Shown piece by piece: positions 35,300 to 42,904 of a stretch of DNA of 64,000 nt (the stretch's first letter is position 1; the number at the start of each line of letters is the position of its first letter). This DNA is from JALYOC01 sp036675345 (GTDB lineage: Bacteria > Myxococcota > Myxococcia > Myxococcales > Myxococcaceae): contig JAKFFE010000005.1 in assembly GCA_036675345.1 (NCBI GenBank), positions 92,505 through 156,504 on the forward strand, written 5' to 3'. The notes under the pieces are model-generated. The model saw only the letters and a list, made by a program, of their open reading frames with translations, was not told the origin of the DNA and made no database searches. The translations under genes and the position numbers were made by a program.

Positions 35300-36511
35300 G
35301 TGATCACCCTCCAGGACATCGAGGCGGCCAAGGTCCGGGTCGGCGAGGCGGTGTACCGCACCCCCTGCCCCAAGACCGACCATTTCCCCCAGACCGGCTG
35401 CGCGGCGCTGTACTGCAAGCTGGAGAACCTGCAGCGCACCGGCTCGTTCAAGGAGCGCGGCGCGCTGAACAAGATGCTGATGATGACCCCCGAGGAGCGC
35501 GCGCGGGGAATCATCGCCGCCTCCGCCGGGAACCACGCCCAGGGGGTGGCCTACCACGCCGGCCGGCTGGGGATCGGCGCCACCATCGTCATGCCGGAGC
35601 GGACTCCGTTGGTGAAGGCGTCGGCCACCCGCGGCTGGGGCGCGAAGGTGGTGCTCTCCGGGGCCAGCTTCGACGATGCCTACAAGGAGGCGGTGAAGAT
35701 CGGGGACGCGGAGAACCGGGTCTTCGTCCATCCCTTCAACGACCCGCTGATCATGGCCGGCCAGGGCACGATCGGCCTTGAGTTGCTGGAGCAGAATCCC
35801 TACCTGGAGATGGTGGTGGTCCCGATCGGTGGCGGGGGGATGATCTCCGGCATCGCGGTGGCGCTCAAGGAGCTCAATCCGCGGATCAAGGTGATCGGCG
35901 TGCAGACCAGCGCCATCCCCTCGATGAAGACCTCGATCGATACCGGGGTGCTGACCGAGGTGGGGCCCGCCAACACCATCGCCGACGGGATCGCGGTCAA
36001 GCGCCCGGGAACGGAGACCTTCGGGGTCATCCAGAAGTACGTGGATGACATCGTCACCGTGGACGAAGAGGAGATCGCCAACGCGATCCTGCTCTTGCTG
36101 GAGCGGGAGAAGTCGGTGGTGGAGGGGGCCGGCGCGGTGCCGCTGGCGGCGCTGATCAACGGGAAGATCCCCCAGGCCAAGGGCAAGCGGGTGTGCCTGG
36201 TACTCTCCGGTGGCAACATCGACATGAACGTGATCAGCCGGATCATCGAGCGCGGCCTGGCCAAGGATGGCCGGCTGGTGCAGCTCAAGGTCAACGTTCA
36301 GGACCGACCCGGCTTCCTGGCCCGGCTGATGACCGCCATCGCCGAGCAGGGCGCGAACGTGGTGGAGGTCTACCACAACCGTTCCTTCTCCAAGGCGCTG
36401 CTGGGAGAGGTCCAGGTGGAGGTGACGTTGGAGACCCGCGGCCGCTCGCACATCGACGAGCTGATCGCTGGGCTCAAGGCCAAGGGCTTCACCGCGCAGG
36501 AAGAGACCTGA
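35300..36511 (+). CDS. ilvA: threonine ammonia-lyase, catabolic TdcB/ACT type
   Basis: The protein has 403 residues. Residues 1-320 form a PLP fold with the lysine in GSFKERGA and the phosphate loop in PIGGGGMISGIAVAL. An ACT-like domain follows (LVQLKVNVQDRPGFLARLM to the end). It converts threonine to 2-oxobutanoate and ammonia, feeding isoleucine synthesis or threonine breakdown. The roughly 400-residue form with one ACT domain is distinct from the longer biosynthetic E. coli IlvA (514 residues). The start is GTG directly after the stop of the CNBD gene. No SD is visible outside the upstream coding end, which supports translational coupling. Confidence 0.93.
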   Translation: MITLQDIEAAKVRVGEAVYRTPCPKTDHFPQTGCAALYCKLENLQRTGSFKERGALNKMLMMTPEERARGIIAASAGNHAQGVAYHAGRLGIGATIVMPERTPLVKASATRGWGAKVVLSGASFDDAYKEAVKIGDAENRVFVHPFNDPLIMAGQGTIGLELLEQNPYLEMVVVPIGGGGMISGIAVALKELNPRIKVIGVQTSAIPSMKTSIDTGVLTEVGPANTIADGIAVKRPGTETFGVIQKYVDDIVTVDEEEIANAILLLLEREKSVVEGAGAVPLAALINGKIPQAKGKRVCLVLSGGNIDMNVISRIIERGLAKDGRLVQLKVNVQDRPGFLARLMTAIAEQGANVVEVYHNRSFSKALLGEVQVEVTLETRGRSHIDELIAGLKAKGFTAQEET

Positions 36512-36610
36512 TCGGCTCCCGGCCCACGCGGCTGCTCTCCCAGGAGGGTGGCGAGCGGCTGCTTCGCCGGACTGCAAGCGGAACCCAAGTTTCTCCAGTC
36601 TGACGGAAGG

Positions 36611-36639
36611 TTTACCGGCCCTTCCGATCCACCTACAAT
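36611..36639 (+). promoter_or_regulatory. candidate sigma-70 promoter of the multi-repeat gene
   Basis: TTTACC (36611-36616) and TACAAT (36634-36639) are separated by 17 bases, a good housekeeping-type match in a GC-rich gap. It would give a leader of about 55 bases to the ATG at 36703. It lies 100 bases after the threonine ammonia-lyase stop, which suggests the multi-repeat gene is its own unit. Confidence 0.5.
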
Positions 36640-36702
36640 CCGCCCTTCCAACCGCGAATGCGCTGTGGCCGGGGAACCCCCATCGGTGCAGCGGAGCCAG
36701 GG

Positions 36703-39700
36703 ATGTCCGACACACGCGCTTCAATGAGAGAGTTCCGCTTCCTCGATGACAAGCGGAGGCAGGGAAACCTGTCCTCCTCCGAGGAAGGCCGCTGGGCCGA
36801 GCTGCGGCAAGCGCTGGGGATGCCCGAGGAGCAGGCCGTTGCCGTCGATCCCGCGCAAGCGCAGCAGTACGCGCAGGGGTATTACGCCGACGACGGGAAC
36901 TGGTACGCCTATCCGCCGGAGTATTACGCCGGCTACGCCTATCCCCAGGCGTATGACGCCAACGGTCAGCCCTACCCGGCCTACGACGCCAACGGCCTGC
37001 CCTACGATCCCAACGCGGCGCAGTACGACCCCAACGCTCCGTACGATCCGAACGCGTACGCCCAGCAGGGCTACCAGACCTACGATCCGAACGCCCAGGG
37101 CTACGACCCCAACGGTGTTCCGTATGATCCGAACGCGGCGCAGGATCCCAACGCCGAGGCCTACGCTCAGCAGTACGCCTACGCGCAGCAGGGATATGCA
37201 TATCCCCAGCAGGGCGTTTGGCCCCAGGCCTATCCCCAGGACGGTCAGTACCCTCCGCCCCAGGGCGATGCGCCCCCCACCGAGACCCTGGAGGGGAATC
37301 CACTCGCCGATGCCTGGGGAGTGGAACCGGGGTTGGACGCCGGCGAGCCCCAGCCGGTCCCCGGCGCCGAGGCGCTGGACGCCGGGCCGATGGAGGTCGA
37401 AGAGTCCGAGGTGATGGAGGTCGATGAGGCCGACGTCACAATGATGGAGAGCGCCGATCAGCCCACGCTGGAGGCGACTCCCGAAGAGCAGCCCACGCTG
37501 GAGGCTTCTCCCGAGGAGCAGCCCACGCTGGAGGCTTCTCCCGAGGAGCAGCCTACGTTGGAGGCTTCTCCCGAGGAGCAGCCCACGCTGGAGGCTTCTC
37601 CCGAGGAGCAGCCCACGCTGGAGGCTTCTCCCGAGGAGCAGCCCACGCTGGAGGCTTCTCTCGAGGAGCAGCCCACGCTGGAGGCTTCTCTCGAGGAGCA
37701 GCCCACGCTGGAGGCTTCTCTCGAGGAGCAGCCCACGCTGGAGGTTTCATCCTTCGCTGAGTCGGAGCCGGTTTCGTTCGAGACCAGCGAGGAGGCGCAG
37801 CCCCTAGAGGCTGCTGCCTTCGAGCCTGCTTCGCTTGAGACCACTGCGGAGCCGCAGGCTGTCGAGGCCAGCGCCCTCGAGCCTGCCGCTTTCGAGGCCC
37901 CAGCGGAGGCGCAGTCCGTCGAGGCCAGCGCCTTCGAGCCTGCCGCTTTCAAGGCCTCAGAGGAGGCGCAGTCCGTCGAGGCCAGCGCCTTCGAGCCTGC
38001 TGCGATCGCCGAGGAGTCGCAGCCCCTGGAGGTCGCTCCCGAGCCTGTTGCTCTGGAAGCCACCGAGGAGTCGCAGCCCCTCGAGGTCGCTCCCGAGCTC
38101 GTTGCGCTGGAAACCACCGAGGAGTCTCAGCCTTTCGAGGTCGCTCCAGAGCCAGCTGCCCTGGAGGCCACCGAGGAGTTGCCGCCCCTCGAGGTCGCTC
38201 CCGAGCCTGTTGCTCTGGAAGCCACCGAGGAGTCGCAGCCCCTCGAGGTCGCTCCCGAGCTGGTTGCGCTGGAAACCACCGAGGAGTCTCAGCCTTTCGA
38301 GGTCGCGCCCGAGCCTGTTGCTCTGGAGGCCACCGAGGAGTCGCAGGCCCTCGAGGCCATCGCTCAGGAGACCTACGAGGAGACCCCTGGTTTCGAGGCT
38401 CCTTCCGAGCCGGTCGCGCTTGAGGCCCCTTCTGAACCCGAGCCGGTCGCGCTCGAGGCTGCGGAAGAGGCGCACCCGGTTCACTTCTCAGAGTCGGAGC
38501 CTGTGGTGTCCGGGGCGGACGAGTTCGATGGGGCGGCCGAGGACGTCACGCCGATTGAGACGACTGGGATCTCCCTTCAGCAGCAGCCTGCTCGCGAGCT
38601 GGAGTTGCCTCTGGAAGGCGATCCGGGCGACAGCGTTCCGCTGGCGTCCAACAGCGACTTCATCCCTGATTCGGGAAGCGACTTCGAACGGGTCAACAGC
38701 ATCGAGTTGAGCGAATCCTCGGGCGACGAGCAGATCGCTACCGGTGCCCTGGCCGACATCGCCCAGGACGTCGGGATGTACGCTCCACCGGCCCATGAGG
38801 CCGCTGCCGAGGACGCCTCCGCGGATTCCTATGCCTTCACCGAGGAGCCCTCGACGCCTGCTGCCGATTGGGCGACCGCGGTGCCTCCGGTTGACTCCAA
38901 TCCGGCGGAGTTGAGCGCGCCTCCAGAGGCTCCGGTCCAGGACCTGTCGGCTGCGGTGACCGGCGAGTGGGCCGCGGCAGAGGTTCCTTCCCACCAAGAG
39001 GACCACGGCGGTGTGACTGGCCAGTGGAATGGCGCCGACGCCGCGTGGGCTGGCGATGCCTCGCCGGGCGGGGCTCCCCCCGGCGGCGCCCCGCTGTCGG
39101 CGGAATCCGAGCTTTGGTCCCAGTCGTCCCAACCCGTCGAGCTGGGTGCGTCGGATGGCGAGGCTCAGGCAGCGGTAGCCTCGTCCGACCAGGGTCAGTG
39201 GTCCGCCGGTGAGCAGCCGCTCTCCGCGGAGTCCGAGCTCTGGAGTCAGCCGCAGCAACCCGTGGAGGTCTCGTCCGACGGGATGATGTGGTCGGGTGAA
39301 GAGCAGCCGGCTGCCGACGGCCAGTGGGGCGCAGCCGACGCCCAGGCCGTCGACCCCACCGCCGCCACCGGCCAGTGGGCCACCACCGAGGGCCAGCCTT
39401 CCGACGCCACCGGACAGTGGGCCACCGCCGAGGGCCAGCCTTCCGACGCCACCGGTCAGTGGGCCACCGCCGAGGGCCAGCCTTCCGACGCCTCCGGCCA
39501 GTGGGCCACTACCGAGGGCCAGCCTTCCGACGCCTCCGGCCAGTGGGCCACCGAGGAGCAGCCCGCCGACGCCTCCGGCCAGTGGGCCACCGCCGAGGGC
39601 CAAACTTCCGACGCCTCCGGCCAGTGGGCCACCACCGAGGGCCCGCCTTCCGACGCCACCGGCCAGTGGGCCGCCGCCGAGGGCCCGCCTTCCGACGCCT

Positions 39701-41217
39701 CCGGCCAGTGGGCCACCGCCGAGGGCCAGCCTTCCGACGCCACCGGCCAGTGGGCCACCGAGGAGCAGCCCGCCGACGCCTCCGGTCAGTGGAACGCCGA
39801 GGGCCAGCCTGCGGAGGTCTCCGGCCAGTGGGCCACCTCCGAGGATCAGGCAGTCGACCCGTCTGCCGCGACCGGTCAGTGGACCGCGCCGCCGGCGGAG
39901 GTCGATCGTTCCGACTTTGGCGCCACCGAGGGCGAGTGGTCGGCACCCCAGGCCGAGGCGGCGGTCGACCCCAGTGTGTTTGGCGCACCGGCCTCCGAGT
40001 GGGCCGCCGGCGATGACTGGGCTTCACAGCCGCTGCCCCCTCCTCCTTCCGTGGAGGCGGAACAGCCCACGCTGGATGCCACCGAGGAAGAGGCGATCCC
40101 GATCGAGGAGCTGGCGCAGGAAGAACTCCCTGCGGATGCCTTCGCGGTCGAGGAGGTTTCCCCTGCGGAGGAGGTCTCCACCGACTGGGACGCGCAGACT
40201 CCCGAGGCCACTGTCGCTCCGGAGCTTCCCTCTCCCTGGGTCCGCGAGCCCTCCGCCGAGATGCCCTGGAACGCCGAGCCGGCGCCCGCGGTGCCGGAGT
40301 GGACTCCCGCCCCTCCGCCAGTTCCCGACGAGCAGTGGGGCCAGCCCCCTCCTCCTCCGGTCGAGGTCGCCAGCGAGTGGGCCGAACCGGCCCTGCCGCC
40401 GCCCCCTCCTCCCGCGGAGTGGGACGAGGAGCCGTCGGTGGACGTGGACCTCTCGGTCACCGGGCCTCATGACGTCCCGGCCTTCGCCCACGCGGCGCTC
40501 GCTGGAGCACCGCCTCCGCCTCCCGAGGAGGAGTCCAACCTCCCCTCGATTGAGATCGAACCGGAAGTGGAGCCGGAGCTGATCGAGCCGGAGCCCCTGG
40601 AGGCCAGCGACGAGTTCGAGATCGACGCCACCCCTCCGGCGGTGATGGCGCCCGCCCGCTTGACCACCGCGCCACCGGTCCCCGCGCTGCGCGTGAGTGC
40701 CGCTCCTCCCGTGCCGCCCCCCTCCCTGGCCGCTGCGCCGCGCCCGGCGCAGAGCGTGGAGGTCTCATTCGAGGAGTCCGAGCCGATCCTCGACACCGGC
40801 AAGGGCCTTCCCGCCTTCGGGGACGGAAGCGCCGTGCTCAACGCCTCGTTCATCGAAGGGGAGCACCGGGTGATCCTCCACACCCTGGAGGGTCAGGTGA
40901 AGCGCGGGACAATCCGCGATCTGGACCTGATGGAGGACGCCATCCCGCTGGAGCAGCAGACCGGCTTTGCTCCGGAGCGGATCCCGGTGGCGAAGGTGAA
41001 GGCGATCTTCTTCATGCTCCCGCCCGGCGCCCGCCCGCCCCAGACCTCGGGGCAGAAGATCCGGGTCACCTTCACCGACGGGCGACAGGTGGCCGGGTTC
41101 TCCACCGACTACCGGAACGCCGAGCTGGGCTTCTTCATGATCCCGGCCGACAACCGGACCAACACCGCCCGCATCTACATCTTCCGCGCCAGCATCCGGG
41201 CGGTCGGCCCCGGCTAG
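36703..41217 (+). CDS. very large low-complexity protein with three tandem-repeat families
   Basis: The protein has 1504 residues. A short helical head (MREFRFLDDKRRQGNLSSSE, then GRWAELRQALG) is followed by a Tyr/Asn/Pro/Gln-rich stretch with repeated YDPNA (residues about 75-190). Next come a 10-residue repeat (QPTLEASPEE), an 18-residue repeat (EESQPLEVAPEPVALEAT) and a 14-residue repeat (TGQWATAEGQPSDA). An acidic, proline-rich part follows. The last 130 residues are globular (HRVILHTLEGQVKRGTIRDL, VKAIFFMLPPGARPP) and resemble a domain I have seen in myxobacterial proteins, perhaps DUF6982. There is no signal peptide, so it is cytoplasmic and mostly disordered. ATGs at 36658 and 36724 are alternatives. 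The function is unknown. Confidence 0.85.
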   Translation: MSDTRASMREFRFLDDKRRQGNLSSSEEGRWAELRQALGMPEEQAVAVDPAQAQQYAQGYYADDGNWYAYPPEYYAGYAYPQAYDANGQPYPAYDANGLPYDPNAAQYDPNAPYDPNAYAQQGYQTYDPNAQGYDPNGVPYDPNAAQDPNAEAYAQQYAYAQQGYAYPQQGVWPQAYPQDGQYPPPQGDAPPTETLEGNPLADAWGVEPGLDAGEPQPVPGAEALDAGPMEVEESEVMEVDEADVTMMESADQPTLEATPEEQPTLEASPEEQPTLEASPEEQPTLEASPEEQPTLEASPEEQPTLEASPEEQPTLEASLEEQPTLEASLEEQPTLEASLEEQPTLEVSSFAESEPVSFETSEEAQPLEAAAFEPASLETTAEPQAVEASALEPAAFEAPAEAQSVEASAFEPAAFKASEEAQSVEASAFEPAAIAEESQPLEVAPEPVALEATEESQPLEVAPELVALETTEESQPFEVAPEPAALEATEELPPLEVAPEPVALEATEESQPLEVAPELVALETTEESQPFEVAPEPVALEATEESQALEAIAQETYEETPGFEAPSEPVALEAPSEPEPVALEAAEEAHPVHFSESEPVVSGADEFDGAAEDVTPIETTGISLQQQPARELELPLEGDPGDSVPLASNSDFIPDSGSDFERVNSIELSESSGDEQIATGALADIAQDVGMYAPPAHEAAAEDASADSYAFTEEPSTPAADWATAVPPVDSNPAELSAPPEAPVQDLSAAVTGEWAAAEVPSHQEDHGGVTGQWNGADAAWAGDASPGGAPPGGAPLSAESELWSQSSQPVELGASDGEAQAAVASSDQGQWSAGEQPLSAESELWSQPQQPVEVSSDGMMWSGEEQPAADGQWGAADAQAVDPTAATGQWATTEGQPSDATGQWATAEGQPSDATGQWATAEGQPSDASGQWATTEGQPSDASGQWATEEQPADASGQWATAEGQTSDASGQWATTEGPPSDATGQWAAAEGPPSDASGQWATAEGQPSDATGQWATEEQPADASGQWNAEGQPAEVSGQWATSEDQAVDPSAATGQWTAPPAEVDRSDFGATEGEWSAPQAEAAVDPSVFGAPASEWAAGDDWASQPLPPPPSVEAEQPTLDATEEEAIPIEELAQEELPADAFAVEEVSPAEEVSTDWDAQTPEATVAPELPSPWVREPSAEMPWNAEPAPAVPEWTPAPPPVPDEQWGQPPPPPVEVASEWAEPALPPPPPPAEWDEEPSVDVDLSVTGPHDVPAFAHAALAGAPPPPPEEESNLPSIEIEPEVEPELIEPEPLEASDEFEIDATPPAVMAPARLTTAPPVPALRVSAAPPVPPPSLAAAPRPAQSVEVSFEESEPILDTGKGLPAFGDGSAVLNASFIEGEHRVILHTLEGQVKRGTIRDLDLMEDAIPLEQQTGFAPERIPVAKVKAIFFMLPPGARPPQTSGQKIRVTFTDGRQVAGFSTDYRNAELGFFMIPADNRTNTARIYIFRASIRAVGPG
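37459..37728 (+). repeat. 30-bp near-identical coding repeat, 9 copies plus a partial tenth
   Basis: Each unit encodes QPTLEASPEE or QPTLEASLEE. Copies 2-6 are almost identical at the DNA level and copies 7-9 share a Pro-to-Leu change, so the array has grown recently by unit duplication. A partial tenth unit runs to about 37743. Confidence 0.92.
38011..38334 (+). repeat. 54-bp coding repeat, 6 copies in a 3+3 higher-order pattern
   Basis: The units encode EESQPLEVAPEPVALEAT and variants. Copies 1-3 and 4-6 show the same variant order (PL/EP/AT, PL/EL/TT, PF/EP/AT; copy 4 has LPPL), which implies duplication of a 162-bp block. A degenerate seventh unit follows at 38335. Confidence 0.88.
39367..39870 (+). 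repeat. 42-bp coding repeat with a GQW core, 12 copies
   Basis: Units of 13-14 codons begin with Thr/Ser-Gly-Gln-Trp-Ala. Two copies (39535 and 39742) have a 13-codon form ending EEQPADA. The last units drift in length and sequence. Further isolated GQW or GEW motifs lie before (near 38960 and 39020) and after (39871). Confidence 0.9.
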
Positions 41218-41233
41218 CCCACGGCTAGCCCGC

Positions 41234-41254
41234 GCCGGGCACACGCCGCCCGGC
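41234..41254 (+). terminator. hairpin after the multi-repeat gene
   Basis: GCCGGGC and GCCCGGC form a perfect 7-bp stem with a 7-base loop, 17 bases after the stop codon. Only TTG follows, not a T-tract, so termination strength is uncertain. Confidence 0.4.
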
Positions 41255-41271
41255 TTGATGACGCAATGCAA

Positions 41272-41315
41272 CATGTGAGCCACGGGCTTACATGAAGTGT
41301 AGAGATGCGCTACAC
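41272..41315 (+). promoter_or_regulatory. two adjacent inverted repeats upstream of the PilZ gene
   Basis: CATGTGAGCC at 41272-41281 pairs with GGCTTACATG at 41285-41294 (one mismatch, 3-base loop). GTGTAG at 41297-41302 pairs with CTACAC at 41310-41315 (7-base loop). They sit 40-80 bases before the PilZ start and could be operator dyads or a leader RNA structure. Confidence 0.35.
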
Positions 41316-41353
41316 CTCCCCTCGCTTCCAACCCGGAGACCCGAGGTGCGGCA

Positions 41354-41728
41354 TTGCGGCAGTCGTCGGCTTCCGAGAAGCGTGAGTTCCTCCGGATCCC
41401 GGTGAGCCTGACCGCGCACTGTCGCCTGGGGAATCGGTTCCTGCGGGAGCCGGTGGCCAACCTGTCGCTGGGGGGACTGTTCCTCAAGACCCGGGAGCGG
41501 ACCAAGGAGGGCACTCCGATCCAGGTGGCCCTGGCGCTGCCCTACGGCGACGGCCCGCGGTTCTGCACCCTGGCGGGCACGGTGGTGCGGGTGGAGCGGG
41601 ACGGCAAGGGCCTCCCCAGCGGGATCGGGGTCAGCTTCGCCAACCAGCCGATCTCCCCCCTGGACCGTCTGACCCTGCAGCGGTTCGTGACCCTGCGGGG
41701 TGGGCCGGGCAGCGGCGCCGGCCGGTAA
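41354..41728 (+). CDS. PilZ domain protein (putative c-di-GMP receptor)
   Basis: The protein has 124 residues, a single PilZ domain. The two cyclic-di-GMP binding motifs are both present: RxxxR as KREFLRIPV, and the D/NxSxxG turn as NLSLGGLFL. The barrel continues with TLAGTVVRVERDG and GIGVSFANQP. With no other domain it is a small adaptor-type receptor; in myxobacteria such proteins act in motility, polysaccharide control or development, which cannot be told apart here. The start is TTG at 41354 with GGAG about 16 bases upstream; a start further upstream is possible. It is 136 bases after the large multi-repeat gene on the same strand. Confidence 0.88.
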   Translation: MRQSSASEKREFLRIPVSLTAHCRLGNRFLREPVANLSLGGLFLKTRERTKEGTPIQVALALPYGDGPRFCTLAGTVVRVERDGKGLPSGIGVSFANQPISPLDRLTLQRFVTLRGGPGSGAGR

Positions 41729-41791
41729 TCCCGGCGCGGCCGTTTGACCCTCGTGGACGGGCGGATCCCCGCCGCTCAGCCGCCCCCGGGC

Positions 41792-42526
41792 TCAGTGGAC
41801 GTACTTGTCCGAGTCCGGCGGGGTGTTGCGGTCGCGGGAGATCACCCGCAGGTGCTTGGAGCGGCCCTTGAGCTGGCTCTGCAGCCGCCAGGACTGGAAG
41901 CGCAGCCACAACAGCCGGGGCGAGAACCCGCGGGTGTAGGCGAACGCCAGCAGCGCGCCGATGATCGGCGGCACCATCGCGTAGAAGGAGCCGAACGCTC
42001 CGCCCATGAAGATGAAGCCCACGCCGATCAGCGCCAGCACGTTGCCGGTGATCGGCAGTCCCCAGAAGTTGGTCTGCCCGCGGCCAATCGACAGCCCGTA
42101 GGAGATCCAGACGATGGAGGTCATCACATAGGCCCCGGCGAAGGGCTGGAAGCGGACCGGCGAGAGCACTAGGCCCAGCAGCACGGTCAGCACCCCCGCC
42201 AGCACGGTGCCGCCCAGGGCCAGGCTGAGGAAGCGTCTGGCGCCCCAGGTGTGCTCCATGGAGCCGCCCATCTGCCACATGATCAGCGCGCTGAAGATCA
42301 CCCCCAGCGGATCGGTGGCCACGAAGGCGTAGCTCAGCGGCTGCCACAGCCACAGGTCGCCAATCACCGCGGCCGGGAGCAGCAGCACCCACTTCTGGGC
42401 ACCCGCCAGGGCGGTGATCAGGGAGACGACGACGATCAAAATCGCCAGCTTGCCGGCGGTGGTGTTCACCCCCGGAAGCCGGAAATTGGAGAAACCACCA
42501 CCACCACGAGCGCGTTGGGGCCGCAT
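41792..42526 (-). CDS. rhomboid-fold membrane protein lacking catalytic residues
   Basis: The protein has 244 residues and about six membrane helices. The layout follows the rhomboid family: WQPLSYAFVATDPLGVIF, then a GGSMEHTWGARRFLSLALGG region equal to the L1 loop and helix 2. The expected catalytic GxSG is replaced by QPFAGAYVMTSIV and no histidine occupies the last helix, so it should not be a protease. It may be an iRhom/derlin-like or TMEM115/DUF1751-type binding protein. The start is uncertain: the ATG at 42526 (used here) or a TTG at 42565. A basic cytoplasmic tail of about 45 residues ends the protein. No function can be assigned. Confidence 0.72.
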   Translation of the reverse strand: MRPQRARGGGGFSNFRLPGVNTTAGKLAILIVVVSLITALAGAQKWVLLLPAAVIGDLWLWQPLSYAFVATDPLGVIFSALIMWQMGGSMEHTWGARRFLSLALGGTVLAGVLTVLLGLVLSPVRFQPFAGAYVMTSIVWISYGLSIGRGQTNFWGLPITGNVLALIGVGFIFMGGAFGSFYAMVPPIIGALLAFAYTRGFSPRLLWLRFQSWRLQSQLKGRSKHLRVISRDRNTPPDSDKYVH

Positions 42527-42634
42527 ACGTCCCCAGAAGGTGTGGGAACGTCGGCCGTTTCGCAACCAGAACGGTCACAAAGCCACGCCCGACCCGACAG
42601 AGGGCCCCGGGTCAGGGGCGGAGCGACGCTGGGC

Positions 42635-42835
42635 TCAGCTGTTCTTCTGTCGATAGAACAAGGTGATGGTGAGGCAGTGGAACTCCTTGTCGGAGGACTG
42701 CGTCACCTCCCGATCCACGATCTCCGCGTTCGGGTTGTTGGTGATCCACTTGGTGATCGTCTCGCCCATCTGCTCGCGGTCGCGCGCCAGCGTGGTCGAG
42801 AAGACCTTGATCCCGGTGAAATTCGTAACCCCCAT
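42635..42835 (-). CDS. small conserved-looking protein (66 aa)
   Basis: The protein has 66 residues, compact and without a signal or membrane segment. The sequence alternates likely strand-helix-strand: NFTGIKVFSTT, then EQMGETITKWITNNP, then KEFHCLTITLFYR. That beta-alpha-beta pattern fits a small oligomeric domain. The ATG has GGAGGG at good spacing, which with the codon use makes it a real gene. It lies 109 bases upstream of the rhomboid-like gene on the same strand and may be cotranscribed with it. The family is unknown. Confidence 0.68.
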   Translation of the reverse strand: MGVTNFTGIKVFSTTLARDREQMGETITKWITNNPNAEIVDREVTQSSDKEFHCLTITLFYRQKNS

Positions 42836-42904
42836 CCATCCCTCCAGATTTCTCTTTGGAAGCCCGGCGCGGATCTACCCCGGAACCTTCCACCCTTCAA
42901 CACG

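Noticed and set aside
34628..37303. 891-codon minus-strand frame over the cNMP and threonine ammonia-lyase genes
   Set aside because: The opposite strand carries the CNBD and PLP-enzyme motifs; the minus-strand product has no domain.
37459..37743. Tandem repeats considered as a CRISPR array
   Set aside because: The units are contiguous without spacers, stay in one reading frame and encode protein; no cas gene is present.
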